Positions 10,808-22,217 of a stretch of 64,000 bases of DNA are shown here, in pieces. The stretch's first letter is position 1. Each line of letters starts with the position of its first letter. The translations under genes and the position numbers were made by a program. This DNA is from Sarcomyxa edulis (Eukaryota > Basidiomycota > Agaricomycetes > Agaricales > Mycenaceae), in the NCBI GenBank assembly GCA_009761415.1, contig QUOL01000004.1:930001-994000 (forward strand), read 5' to 3'. The notes under the pieces are model-generated. The model saw only the letters and a list, made by a program, of their open reading frames with translations, had not been told where the DNA came from and searched no databases.

Positions 10808-11717
10808 ATGGTCCTCAAACTCTACGGAAACCCTGTTTCAACGTGCACACGTCGCGTAGCTGTCGTTCTCAAGGAGAAGAACGTGCCCTTCGAGTTTGTC
10901 TCCATCGATTTCGCCACTGGTCAACACAAGACACCAGAGTACATCACTAAACAGCCCTTCGGACAGGTCCCTTATCTTGTGAGTACATTCATGATAATCA
11001 CCACCAGTAGACACCCCGACTAACTCAGTGTTCGAATACCACAGGACGACGACGGGTTCATCGTTTACGAGAGCCGCGCCATCGCACGATACATCGCGAT
11101 CAAATACGCTGATCAAGGAACTCCTCTCGTTCCCGCCCATAACGATCTGAAAGCGATTGCAATCTTCGAACAAGCCGCGTCTGTCGAGTATAGCGATTTT
11201 GATCCCTCTGCTTCTGCCGCAGCCTGGGAAAAGGTCTTCAAAGTGTATGTGCTTTTTCTCAGCTACTGCGCCTCTAAGAGCTCACTGATCTTCGACCCGA
11301 CCTTAGATACCGTGGATTGAAGACTGACGATGTCAGGCTTGCTGAGCATTTGAAAACTCTCGAGGCAAAGCTTGATGTGTATGATGTGATCCTGAGCAAG
11401 CAGAAATACATGGCTGGAGATGTGAGTCCACACCGCACCATGCCATTTTAATTTGAATTTGATAATTGACAATTGACTGATTGTGACTCTTGAAGAAACT
11501 AACTCTCGCTGATCTTTTCCACCTCCCGTATGGTGCGATGCTCGCTCTTTCCGATCCCGAGATGATGACCAGGAAGCCGAACGTTGCGAGGTATGTCCAG
11601 TCTTATGTATATGTTCTTTGTATCCTGATCATGACGGCACATAGATGGTGGAACGATATCACTTCCAGACCATCCTGGCAAGCCGTCAAAGATGGGGTCG
11701 AGTCTGTCCCTGCTTGA
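10808..11717 (+). CDS. Glutathione S-transferase, phi-like
   Basis: Exons 10808-10978, 11045-11244, 11307-11421, 11496-11590 and 11645-11717 (217 aa, typical). The N-terminal thioredoxin fold (about 1-80) has LYGNPVSTCTRRV, whose Ser/Thr-Cys region supplies the catalytic side chain in phi-class enzymes, followed by FGQVPYL with the conserved cis-Pro and the ESRAIARYI motif. The all-alpha C-terminal domain holds LTLADLFHLPYG, the usual N-capping and hydrophobic staple region. Cytosolic detoxification of electrophiles or peroxides is the family role; the substrate cannot be read from sequence. A TATA box precedes it. All introns are 50-74 nt. Confidence 0.9.
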
Positions 11718-11972
11718 AAATGATCGCAAAGATTGGACGTTACTCGAATGCTTGTACATGAATGTAGGCTAGTCAGCTATCGAGATGGAGTCTATGAAGA
11801 GCATGAGGTGCTCAAACACGTCGAAATTGTCTAACGAATACCAACGCTGTAGCGATTGAGCATTTGAGTCACTAGAATGAGAGGGTGCAGCGCTCGGTGG
11901 GTATCGTGCAACGTTTCAAAGCAGTTTATTTACAAAAGATAAGCAATAGGAATCTTCGGTCAAAGCTGTCAC

Positions 11973-12786
11973 TCAACAGCATTCGCTATGTCCTGGTACC
12001 GGGTGCGGACCTGTTCTTCGAGACGAGGTCCAAGGAACGTTTGTTCGAGGAGCTCGTTCGCGGTCCATGGCGTCGTATTCTTCATTGTAACGCTCCCGAT
12101 GTCGTGAGGGCGGTGGACTTCTGGGACGCCTAGAGTCATAGTCGCGGGTCGAAGGACGTTCAACGTCTCGCCTTGGTGGAGAACGGGATCGAGAATGGTC
12201 TCTTCGTCTTCGGTGGCTATGATCGTCTTCAATAGCATGTCGTCCACCATCCTCTCCTCTTTCCATTCTGCGTTTCTCCTTTTTGAGTCTCTTCTCTTCC
12301 TTGCGTTCAGCTTTTCGTCGGCGCTTTTCTTCCTTCTCTGAGTCTAATGTCGTAGACGTCTTGTCCTTGATAGTAGTTGACCCAGATGGCGAAGCATCAC
12401 TGCCTGCTGTAGCAACGGCCTTGGGAGCTGGGGCAAACCCTCTGTGATAGAGTCAGTAAGTGAGGGAGATGAAAGTCATCAACGAACATACAATGCGACA
12501 GCCAGTGCATCCGCCTCGGCTTCCTTCACCTTCCTGATCTCCTCGGCTCTCTCAGCAGCGCTTGCATCAACGTCTCTGTTATACCAATGAATGTCCTTGT
12601 TCTTCTGCCACCTCCCGGTTGGTGCGTTGATGCTGTGGCCCAAGTAATTCTTTTGATGAAGGTGAGTTTAGTGGAGAAGGCGAAAAGAGATGGAGTGGCT
12701 GACTTCTCTGTCTTTGTCTGCAGATACATCTGACCATTTGAATTCTGCTTGTCCTCCTCTGGTTCCGCCACGGACTGGTTCAAACA
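11973..12786 (-). CDS. MMTAG2 / kinase-phosphorylated-domain protein homologue
   Basis: Exons 12786-12704, 12650-12492 and 12441-11973 (236 aa). The N-terminal block (about 1-55: PVRGGTRGG, FKWSDV, ENYLGHS, GRWQKNKD) is the conserved signature of the MMTAG2-type domain. The rest is basic, with a KR-rich stretch and an SR/RD-rich tail (SRSRSPPRR) as in nuclear RNA-processing proteins. Human MMTAG2 is a nuclear protein of unclear function, so a nuclear role linked to RNA is inference. The first intron uses a weak donor (gtcagc), but the join gives ENYLGHS exactly. The gene lies tail-to-tail with GST. Confidence 0.82.
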
Positions 12787-13202
12787 TTGCGTGCGTTCAA
12801 GATCAAGGTGAGAGGTTGTTGTTGAAGGACTCGGAGAGTTCGGCACATCCGGCCACTTCGACGGCCTCTGATCCAAATAGGTGCAACATAGAGTCGTGCC
12901 GAGGTGCCCGACCGGACTTGCGCCGGACTTTCACGACTTCGACTATCACCTCGGCGTTCTCATGGCATTGGTGGGCTTGACCTCCGCCGGAGTCCCGGAT
13001 AGGAACCTTCTCAGAAAGACGTAGGATGGGAAAAGAGCTACCTGGGTTCTGCGTATACACGTGCTGATGACTGACCACTGTTAGCGCCCGTTCAGCCTCG
13101 CGGGTCACCTGCAGCCATCATACATCTTCCTAGTAGGCGCCCAAAGGCTCAAGCTGTGCAATGTGCGACTAGCATAGTCTTTAGCCGCCCCCCTTGTCTA
13201 TA
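12787..13202. other. Divergent promoter region
   Basis: About 420 bp between the minus-strand MMTAG2-like gene and the plus-strand kinase-like gene; it should contain both promoters. The open frames here lack family resemblance. No clear TATA box was seen. Confidence 0.45.
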
Positions 13203-15759
13203 ATGGTCTCTCAGACTCAACTGGACGAATTTCATCGTGCATTGGCTATATTCGATCCATCCGAATCATTCGAGACACCTGGCAATTGGCTATCCAGTAA
13301 CGCCAGCCAGGTCATCCGGAATATACAATCATTTGCTGGTCTGGATGGATATAATCTACTACTATGCGAGAACCTCATTCATTCCGTTCCTGTCTATCAG
13401 GTACGTACCAGAGCCGCCAATGCGTTGTATGCTGAGTTGATCATTCTTAGCGTTTGATTGCCTATGTCTTCGTACATATCAGTACATGCAGCCAATACCC
13501 GTGGTAAGCTATCGAGGTCTTGTGATCTCATGTAGTTAGATTTACTCTCCTACAGGGTTCAGGACGACTTCATTGAGGCCTTGCAAACATGGAATACGTG
13601 GAAGCCTGTGACTTGGATCAGTCAGTATCGAGTTATAGGCGAGCAGATATTAGAATACTTACCTCAAGTCCAGAATGCAAGTAGATCTACCTACCGTATT
13701 AGGCTTTGAACACTGACCAATCGTCGTTATGAATGTAGAGCTCCGCTCATTCTGGCCTTTGCAGCTCTCGGAGTGAATTACGATCTATACTTGATCTTGA
13801 CCTCACGGCTATCTGTGCGCAACTAGCTTGCATACTTATCGATCCTTCACAGTATCGTGAACTCGTCTCAAGTCCGGCCGATGATGCTAAGCCGCTCGTG
13901 AACCTTTTGCAGACTGTAAGATCATCGTCCAACGTCCCCCATCCAATGTCGACTAATAAACTTCTCCGTCTAGCTTCTTGATTTCCCTGGCATCGATCCT
14001 CCGACTCAAAGAGTCTTTGGCTCCTCTCTGCTAGCCTTGTCTCGTCGGTCTGGGATCGCTCCAGAGTTCCCCATTATTCAAACCGCCCACTTGTCGAGAG
14101 ACGCTCCAGTAAATGTATCGACTGGTCCATTTGGAGGTGTATGGAAGTCATGCATCAGAGGTCACCCGATCTCTATGAAGACGATGATCTTATCGAAAGA
14201 ACGACATCTCAAGGTAGGCATACGGGGTATGACTTTTTATGAGCTCCCCTAACGCCGTCTCGGTCACCCAGAGACTTCCTTGGGATGCCGTCAGATGGCG
14301 GCAAATGTCTCATCCCAATGTGTTACCACTCTACTCGATATATGATTTGGATAATCGACAAGGGCTATTGGGGCTTGTACTAATATCACCTTGGATGGCT
14401 GATGGCAATGTCATGCAGTTCTTGCATGCGAATCCAGACACCGAACGGTTGGATTTGGTGAGTGCAATCTTTATTTCCTTTCTTTTACTCTCGAGGCACT
14501 AAATTCATGATTCCAGGTACGAGATGTTGCGCGAGGACTTCAGTATCTACATCTCAACGATGTTGTACACGGAAATCTCAAAGGAGTGAGTCCAATCTAT
14601 GGCAATAGTTCCTCTGTGGTCACTGATGACCTGATACCGGCAGTCCAAGATCCTCATCACACCGTCACACACAGCATGTATAGTGGATTTCGGATATTCG
14701 GGATATCTGAAATCTCAAGAATCGACGGTGTTATCTTCTCCGAGCTCTATGAGCATAAAGTCTACGCGGTGGGAAGCACCAGAGCTGCTTGACGGAGGTA
14801 GACGAGCCAGCTTTGCGGCGGATATCTATGGACTTGCTTGTGTGGCTTACGAGGTAAGAAACATATTTCCAGAATAAAACCAACTGTTCCATTGATTGAG
14901 CTTCTATATGTCCAGATCTTCTCGGGACGCGCCCCATTCCATGAATGTTCCGACAACATGCTAGATTTCAATATCAAGCAGGGAGTCAAGCCTTCTCGCC
15001 CATCTCCCCATGAGTGTTCTCGATACGGTCTGACGGACGGAGTATGGGACCTCATGATGGAATGCTGGCAAACGGACCCTGCAACGCGACCGAACGCTAC
15101 CACTGTTGTCTCTCGTTTAGACTCGTTTTCCATGCCAAACCGAGATAAGAATCGAGGACGAGGACGAGAGCGGTCTCTACACGAATGGAATTTGTCTTTT
15201 ATTTCGAGGGTCCGTTCGTTGTTGGCAGCTAATCCGTTTCCTCTTCTTGCCGTCGATGACTTGCGAAATGGACCGACTGCTGTTCAACTTCCTTCGTTCA
15301 CGCGGTTTACGATTCCAGACATGACAGAGGATGACACGACTGATGATGCCCATAATCCTGTAAGACCAGGTACGTTGATAGGAATTTGATTGTTGGAAGA
15401 TCGTGACTGAGTCGTTCATCTTAGATACAAGCCGCTTGAGCTTGAAACAACGCGAGTCCAGCACACCCCGGAAAAATGCCACTAGGTCATTGCGGTCTCG
15501 AATACCTTACGACGACATTACGAGACGACGGAGGAGCAACAAGGGGGGCCGCCGAATGTCGTTGATTCTAAATTCCGAGTCACAAACGACGTCGAATCCC
15601 GAGGGGACATCGGGTCAGCAGGGGGATACGGTCAGGAGCGTTTATCAGGACCCTTCGGGTCCTCATCCTCTTCCTGTCGTTTCTGTGCCGGTCCCTGTAC
15701 CTCCTGGTACAGACCACGAGACGGAGCTTGATATGGAGGACTTGGATTTTCAACGGTAG
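13203..15759 (+). CDS. TKL-like protein kinase, probable pseudokinase
   Basis: Ten exons: 13203-13400, 13451-13503, 13556-13676, 13739-13915, 13974-14213, 14272-14457, 14517-14585, 14644-14853, 14916-15369 and 15425-15759 (680 aa). The N-terminal half (1-220) is not recognised. The kinase-like domain (about 220-470) has GPFGGVWK in the glycine-loop position, K252 as probable beta3 lysine, DFG at 363-365, RWEAPELL in place of APE, a YGLA helix and the C-lobe WDLMMECWQTDPATRPNA typical of TKL kinases. The catalytic HRD loop reads H343-G-N345-L-K, so the catalytic Asp is replaced by Asn, predicting weak or no phosphotransfer. The Ser/Arg-rich tail is probably disordered. One intron (13677-13738) needs a GC donor. 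The stop directly precedes a gtagg that could be another donor. Confidence 0.8.
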
Positions 15760-15998
15760 GATATATACTGGGTATAAGACAATGTAAATTTATCAATGCA
15801 CTCTAACTGATCAGTGGACGACTCAGACTGACAGGCGACGAGACTGACATTGAAGTTGGCATACACGTCAGAAGTAACGGAATCCGTCATAATAAATATA
15901 GTAGATAGTTCGTTCTTTCCAGCCAGATATATTACACCTAAATAAACAAACCAATGCGAGAGAGTGAGAGGGTATACATGAAAAGCTCCGTGAATCCG

Positions 15999-16886
15999 TC
16001 AGAAAATGGCGCGGACAAGACCTCCGCCGATAGCGGCACCTGATAGAAGTTAGCGTCAGGGAAACATCAAAATCATCAAAATCAGTTAGTTGCTCACCTG
16101 CACCGAATCCAACACCCCCAGCAGCTGAGTGTGCCATCTGAGATCGAAGGTGATGTATTGAGCAAAGAGGCAATGAAGGCGGGGGGAGGACGTACAGTAT
16201 TGCCGTATTTACCATACTTGCTCTTCTTCTTTTCCTGACCAGCCGTGTCCGATTGAAGGCCGAGAGAGTTCGTGGTAGGTGGTGGTGCATCTGAACCATG
16301 GTGTGCAGCCATGAAGGGTCTGTAGGCTGGCTTCCCAGAGTCCTGGACTTGAGCTGTAGGGAACGACGCTGCAGGAGCGTTGTATAGAGGTGGAACAGAT
16401 CGGGGAGCAGTGGTAGTGATTTTCTCGACATAGCTGGAGGGGAATAGGGCTTGTTTGCCGTGGACTTTTCCCATCCACCAGTCTTCGTTGGTTTCTTCGA
16501 CGATTTCTATTATATCTCCTGCGGAGAACGACAGATCATCTGCATCCTTGTCGTCGAAAAGATATGAGCGTTGTATTCGGTAAAGGGGTTAGAAAGATAC
16601 TAACTTGGCCATTTTCATTGTACGCCCAGAGCGCTCTTGCTTGGAAAGTGCGTGCCCCTGGAGCAGGAGGGGGAGGTACGAGACCACTGGCAGCGCGGGC
16701 GAGAGGAGCCGTAGCAACACTTCTGTTAACGTTACTAGAATTGGGCAGTTTGGATACAATGGCGGACGCGTCTGCTTGAGAGATATAATTTTGCGCTACG
16801 AGGAAATCGACATTTTGTTGCATCTGGGAGACGACATGAGCTAGCAAAGCAGCGGCTTGTGGATCTGAAGGGGTTGAACAAGACAT
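15999..16886 (-). CDS. SH3-domain protein, LSB1/PIN3-like
   Basis: Exons 16886-16605, 16546-16196, 16137-16098 and 16039-15999 (237 aa). An N-terminal helical region (about 1-55, with QNYISQADASAI) precedes a Pro/Ala linker. The SH3 domain (about 82-140) contains ALWAYNEN, DLSFSAGDIIE, WWMGK and FPSSYVE, the canonical ALYDY/WW/P-N-Y ligand-binding surface. The C-terminal half is Gln/Pro/Gly-rich and ends in glycine-rich GGVGFGAG and GGG segments. This order matches fungal actin-patch proteins of the LSB1/PIN3 type that bind WASP/Las17. A cytosolic role at endocytic actin patches is inferred from family. Confidence 0.85.
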
Positions 16887-17520
16887 CGTGGTGGTTCGAG
16901 ATCAAAAGATTGTTCCCACTGAGATGTCTAGGATCAGGGGTTTATGTACACAGCCTTGCATACAAAATTTTGAGGACTAGATTTCCATGCCTCAACCGTC
17001 CATATTGGAACACTGAAGCACTGAGGCCTGATGCATGATGCTTGAGAAGGTCAAGATATCTCTGCTTGTTTTTGGTAGGAACGGTCGACTGGAGGAGAAC
17101 GGCTGAAGAACGCCGTTGAATCTGTGTTGTGGCTGTGCAGATTAGTCGATTTCTCGATCGCGTATCTTCTGGCGCTTGCCTCAGCCTTGCCTCTAGCCTT
17201 TCTGCAGCTGTCACCCCTCCAAGTCTTGTCCTTGCGTCTGACACAATCACCTTCATGCTCTAGGATACGCTCAACTCTCAGATGGTTTGTACCAAGCCAG
17301 AGTGTATCGGCTCGAATACTTAATGTTGTCGTGTTTTCGAAAAATCCGGTGCTTACAAGACTCGTTATCTTCGTATACTGCCTCGGATGCATTGAACAGC
17401 TTTGTCCCTGGTTTGATGATCACAAAAACCACAAGGACATGTCTACCAAGCCTTTTCTGACATGCTTAAAGTCGCGATGGACCTCCATCAAAGTCGTGGC
17501 TTATCGCGTCGATTTCCAGT
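16887..17520. other. Divergent intergenic region
   Basis: About 630 bp between the SH3 gene and the first tandem paralogue. The part near 17415-17475 resembles the upstream flank of the second paralogue (near 18640-18675), so the duplicated unit includes promoter DNA. No gene was seen. Confidence 0.45.
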
Positions 17521-18238
17521 ATGAAGCCTACATGCCCAGTTCTCGCTTTTGCTATTCTGAGCTTGACTCTGTGCGGTAAGTCGCAATATGCTTGGATGCT
17601 GAACCACACGTACTCATGTCCTCTGACTGTAAAGCTCAAGCTCAACTTACGACCGTGACTCTCTTCAATATCATAGCCCCGACTCCGGGTCCGATAGCAA
17701 ACCCCAATTCTGTGAGCTATTCGGTCCTGGGCACCAACTCAGAAGGAGCCACCTCGTATCTTGAGGTCATAGCAGAAAGCGTAGTACCGGTGGTACTAGA
17801 CGCCAGTACTACGGAGTTCTCGACAGTGTCACCCACCAATCTAGTTTGTAAGTCCTTATATTCCCTCTTCTGTCTGTTTACTTATTTGTTGAACTAGACA
17901 CGATCGTGGCTGATGAATCTGGCATCACCTGGGACAAGGCCGCCTCAGGGTCCAGTGATTTTGGATTAGAGGAGGCCTGTACATGGGGATCCGACGGAGT
18001 AGGAGAATGCGTCCAGAAAGTACGATTCCCGGGAGAAACCACAACGGCTCCTGCGGTGACCATCAGTGGCACCAAATTCGCCTTCGTTACTCTCACTGAG
18101 TCCATCCCTACATCCATTACGCCTACGACTACCCAAAGCACCACCGCTAATAGTGCTTTCAGTCTACGATCTTGCGCAAAGGATGTTACTGGGATGGTGT
18201 TTATCGCAGCATTGGTGGGATGTTTGCTAGTGTTCTGA
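17521..18238 (+). CDS. Secreted GPI-anchor-type protein, tandem copy A
   Basis: Exons 17521-17575, 17635-17847 and 17898-18238 (202 aa). The short hydrophobic N-terminus is a signal peptide. Middle landmarks shared by the three copies are LGTNSEGATSYLE, a Cys pair in ACTWGSDGVGEC and FPGETTTA. A Thr/Ser-rich stretch (PTTTQSTT) leads to a hydrophobic C-terminus preceded by a small-residue site, the pattern of a GPI signal. It is therefore predicted to be a cell-wall or plasma-membrane surface protein. No catalytic motif was seen and no family name can be given. Intron positions and phases are identical in copies B and C. Confidence 0.8.
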
Positions 18239-18704
18239 TCTGCATTACATCTTCAATTCGGTACAGTTCTGAGGTATGGAGAATCTGTGTCATCAGATTT
18301 CTCCGTTTCTCAATCGCGTACTGTTCTTTTCTTCTTCAAATCCTTTCTGGCTACCTACCTCCTCTGAATGTTATACTCGCGTCAGCCGTACTCTTACGCC
18401 ATCGCCTTCAGGTCTCAAGGGACGTTATATGACACGACAAGGTTGATGGAATCTGTTCTAGTATGCAGATGACTTCATCTCTGGCTTTGACATTAGTGCA
18501 CTTCAGTTTTACCGAAGATCCGGCATTACTACTTATGTGAGTAATGATTCACTTGATGCTACTGACATGCATTTACTTTCACAGCAACACGTTCAAAGTT
18601 TGATCAAATGTCGACGCTGTTTGATCAAATCCTGGGAAACCAAGCATTTCTCAAGATTCTTAAAGACGGTCGCAAGTTGTACGGGCTTCAAATTGCTTTC
18701 CACC
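18239..18704. other. Spacer between tandem copies A and B
   Basis: About 470 bp. The first 80 bp after the stop resemble the DNA after copy B (GGTACAG followed by ATCAGATTT), evidence that the duplicated unit extends past the coding region. No additional gene was recognised. Confidence 0.5.
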
Positions 18705-19412
18705 ATGCAGCCTACATGTCTGATCCTCTTTTTCTCTATTTTGAGTATGATCATGCGCGGTAAGTCATAACACGCATGGTATGCTAGAACGCACGTACTC
18801 ATATCTTGTATAGCCCACGCGCAACTTACGACCGTTACTCTCTTCGACATCGTAGCCCCAACGCCGAGTCTGATATTGAACCCCAATAGCAAGAGCTTCT
18901 CGGTTCTGGGTACAAATTCAGAAGGAGCCACTTCGTATCTTGAGATCATAGAGGAAAGCTTGTTGCTAGTACCGGATTTCGGCGCCAGTACGACGGAATT
19001 TGTAACAGTGTCACCCACCGATATAGCCTGTAAGCCCTTGTGTCACCTAGAAGCAATGCCTGTGTACTCAATTCTTGGACTAGACACGATTGTGGCCGAT
19101 GGATCTGGTATTACTTGGAACCAGGTCGCATCAGGGTCTGCCGATGGAGCAGTAGCGGAAACGTGCACTTGGGGATCTGATGGACTGGGAGAATGCGTCG
19201 TTGCGGTACAATTTCCTGGAGAAACCACAACGGCGACTACGTTGACCGTTAGTGGCGCAAAATTCGCCTTCGCTACTCTCACCGAGTCTATCCCTACATC
19301 TTCCGCCACCCAAGCCACCAACGCCAATCGTGCTTCCAGTTTACGGTTCTCCGCAAAGGTTACTGGGATGGTGGCGACCGCAATATTGGTTGGATGTTTC
19401 CTGGTAGTCTGA
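18705..19412 (+). CDS. Secreted GPI-anchor-type protein, tandem copy B
   Basis: Exons 18705-18759, 18814-19029 and 19084-19412 (199 aa). Same architecture as copy A: signal peptide (MQPTCLILFFS), the QLTTVTLFDIVAPTPS opening, LGTNSEGATSYLE, the Cys pair in TCTWGSDGLGEC and a hydrophobic GPI-type tail. It lacks part of the Thr-rich linker of A and C. Nothing in the copy looks broken, so all three may be expressed. Its function is unknown. Confidence 0.8.
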
Positions 19413-19723
19413 TTTGCGCCATGTGCTGCAAGTTGGTACAGAGTTGGGGAATGTCAGAATTCAGGTCATCAGATTTTGCTGTCTCTCGACTACGAATCTC
19501 TTCTTCAATTCAATGTGGGTACATTCAAATGGTGATACTCACATGCAGTACTTTAAGCAGGGATGCCTTCTTCCCTCAAGGTTTGATATCGTTTGATCGT
19601 CGAAATATCGGCGTTTTCGGATCAAAATGTCACAAGGACCTAGACGCTAGGTTTTTCTCACTATGCTCAACCCCCCTTCTCCTTCCAAATCGTGAGAGGG
19701 TGAACTTCACGTTGCTTTTCGTC

Positions 19724-20464
19724 ATGAAGCCTACATGCCCTAGCCTCGTTATCTTTATTCTGTGCATGATTTTGTGTAGTAAGTCGCAATACACATAGTG
19801 TGCTGAGCCGTGTATACTTATACATCTCTTATGTGAAGCCACCAAAGCTCAGCTCGCGACCGTGACGCTGTTCGATATCATAGCCCCCACTCCGAGTCCG
19901 ATATTCGACCCCAACTCCGTGAGCTTTTCGTTTTTGGGCACCAACTCAGAAGGAGGGACAATGTATCTCGAAGATGTTACGGAAAGCTTGATACTGGAAA
20001 TACTACCCAGTACCACACAGTTTGTAACAGCGTCATCCCCCGCCCACTTGGAATGTAAGTGCCGATATCTCCTTTCTTTCGAGCTTCTGTACTCAGTTCC
20101 CGCACTAGACACGATAGTAGCCGACGCATCCGGCATTGTCTGGAACAAGGCTAATACAGGATCCACAGATTTTGGAGTAGCAGAGACATGTACTTGGGGG
20201 TCTGATGGGCTAGGCGAATGCATTCAAGCATTACAGTTTCCCGGAGAAACCACAAAGACGTTTACGCTGACCGTCAGTGGTTCAAAACTCGCCTTCGCTA
20301 CTCTCACCGAGTCTATACCCACATCATCAGTCCCTTCCACTTCTTCTACGACTACTCAATCTGCGAGCGCTAATGATTCCCTGACTTTGCGGTCTTGCGC
20401 AAAGGATATTGCTGGCATGGTGGTGATGATCGCAACAGTTGTCGGAGGTTTTATAGCCTTCTGA
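19724..20464 (+). CDS. Secreted GPI-anchor-type protein, tandem copy C
   Basis: Exons 19724-19778, 19839-20054 and 20109-20464 (208 aa). Same signal peptide type, LGTNSEGGTMYLE, the Cys pair in TCTWGSDGLGEC, a longer Ser/Thr linker (VPSTSSTTTQS) and a hydrophobic GPI-type tail. The second exon could instead begin 9 nt later at CTCAGCTC; the upstream choice aligns better with copies A and B. Spacing between copies is about 1.0-1.2 kb. Confidence 0.8.
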
Positions 20465-20766
20465 TTCGAAAGATATCCAGCACCTCGGTGCGGTCTTGCA
20501 AGGGAGATACTATATATTAGTTCCATCAGCAGTACTAGTGGCGATCTCAAGAGTTTATCCAATGCATGCAATCGTAAAGTTGCGTTTAGACTCTCGACGC
20601 GACGCGACGCGTCTAGGTCGCGTGACTTCGACTCCTTTGAAGCTCGATCTAAAGCTCGACCGTTCTGTTCAGAACAAGTTTAGAACCAACATGTGTCCGG
20701 GTCATTTTCGTCCCAAAGCCCACTAGAACGAAGTTTTACAAGAACATAACCATCTGATACGTATAG
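20465..20766. other. Spacer upstream of the RAD51D-like gene
   Basis: About 300 bp; includes a GC-rich CGACGCGACGCG stretch near 20598-20610, reminiscent of MluI-box-like (ACGCG) cell-cycle promoter elements. That reading is speculative; no gene was seen. Confidence 0.4.
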
Positions 20767-22061
20767 ATGCGACTCAGCGCTCTCGTTCCTACACTCTCTG
20801 CAGAGCTCGTTTCGGCGCTCGACGAATGTGGCATCAAGAGTGAAGCAGACCTGATATTTTCTACACCTCTGGACACATTCAATCGACTTCCAGTAGGCAC
20901 GATATCCTTAGATAACTTGAATAACGCGATCTCGCTGGTCGCAAGTCTTGTCTCTGCCCCTGGAGTTCGTGGGGATACGCTAGTCTTACAGGCTCAGAAA
21001 CAGGATTTTGAACGCGACGGTGGCCTTATGAGTGGTGTAGAGACTCTGGATGGACTATTGGATGGATTTGGAGGTCACCGTGTCCTCGAAGTGTCTGGAG
21101 ATGTAGGATCCGGTAAAACAGTGAGTCTGCTTCTGTGACGGTACTATGGATGCCCACTGAACACATATCTTCCGGGTAGACCCTTGCGCTCAATATCGTC
21201 CTGCGTCATCTTTCGGTTGACTCGCGCTCTAGTGTTCTGTGGATTGATGCGACAGGTGAATTTTCTGCAGATAGAGCTGTGCAGATACTCGCGGGATATG
21301 ATGGGCAGGTCGGAATACCTTGTTTTTTTCTAGTCCCGATATGAGATTTACTTCATTCATATGTTCTTGAACAGGGTGCAGCGACGGCTCTTGAAAGGTT
21401 GCAAGTCTCTTTAGCTTTTGACATTGAAGCAGCCTACGACGCGCTAGAGACGCTTCGTTTGACATTATCTGGTGTGCGTCCCTACGCAATACTACCAGCT
21501 CCAACTGATATATATGTGTCTATATGTTTAGCTCGACTCTGACTCTGATCGTAGGACTCGATGCATTGTAATCGATACCATCACCCCTCTCATAGGCCCA
21601 CATCTGAGTGCCGTCTCATCTCGGGGACATGCAATCATGACTGAGTTTCTTCGCCAGCTACGTGCCTTCGCGCAGACATTCTCTCTCACCATTCTAGTAA
21701 GTGGATTATCATTACAAGTTCCTCCTTTCAAGTGACCTTGAGATGTTTTGACAAAGGTCCTCAACAACGCCACTTCATCAAACGGTCCCAATCCTAACTC
21801 AAATTTCGTTACTACGGTCAAAAAACCATCGCTAGGTCCCTCGTTCACGTTTATGACGGATGCTACTCTCTGGCTGTCGAGATCTGATAATGTTGAAGAA
21901 GACGGTTCTGTGGCGCATGTTGCGGAGGTATTCAGATCTAAGTCAACGGTGAACTATGTTCCTTATTCATTCGCATGCAGGAGCTCATTTCCGTGCCCGC
22001 TCAGCCTTCACATACCTGGTGCACGTTCAAAATAAACAACGGGATCCTCCGAGCCGCTTAG
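20767..22061 (+). CDS. RAD51D-like recombination ATPase
   Basis: Exons 20767-21120, 21180-21308, 21375-21473, 21532-21696, 21757-21948 and 22005-22061 (331 aa); all five introns are phase 0. The N-terminal helical domain (1-60) is followed by a LMSGVETLDGLLDGFGG segment, Walker A GDVGSGKT at about 111-118 (the first intron follows its Thr), LWIDATGEF and Walker B RCIVIDT. Layout and size match RAD51 paralogues, best RAD51D (fission yeast rdl1), which act with XRCC2 in homologous recombination. The last intron (21949-22004) was chosen because it joins EVFRSKST to PSHTWCTFKI; reading through instead gives a tail without resemblance. Nuclear, DNA repair. Confidence 0.78.
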
Positions 22062-22217
22062 TCTCGCTATGTCAACATCAGGGCAAAGATACACTATTCA
22101 TTGTACGTAGCGACGAGTGACAAGATGCGAAATACGATAAGTTACTTAGAGATACAATTCTTTGGTCCGTGTTGTCGTTGACGAATCTAGAAGTCCACCA
22201 AGAGCAGGCTGGAAGCC

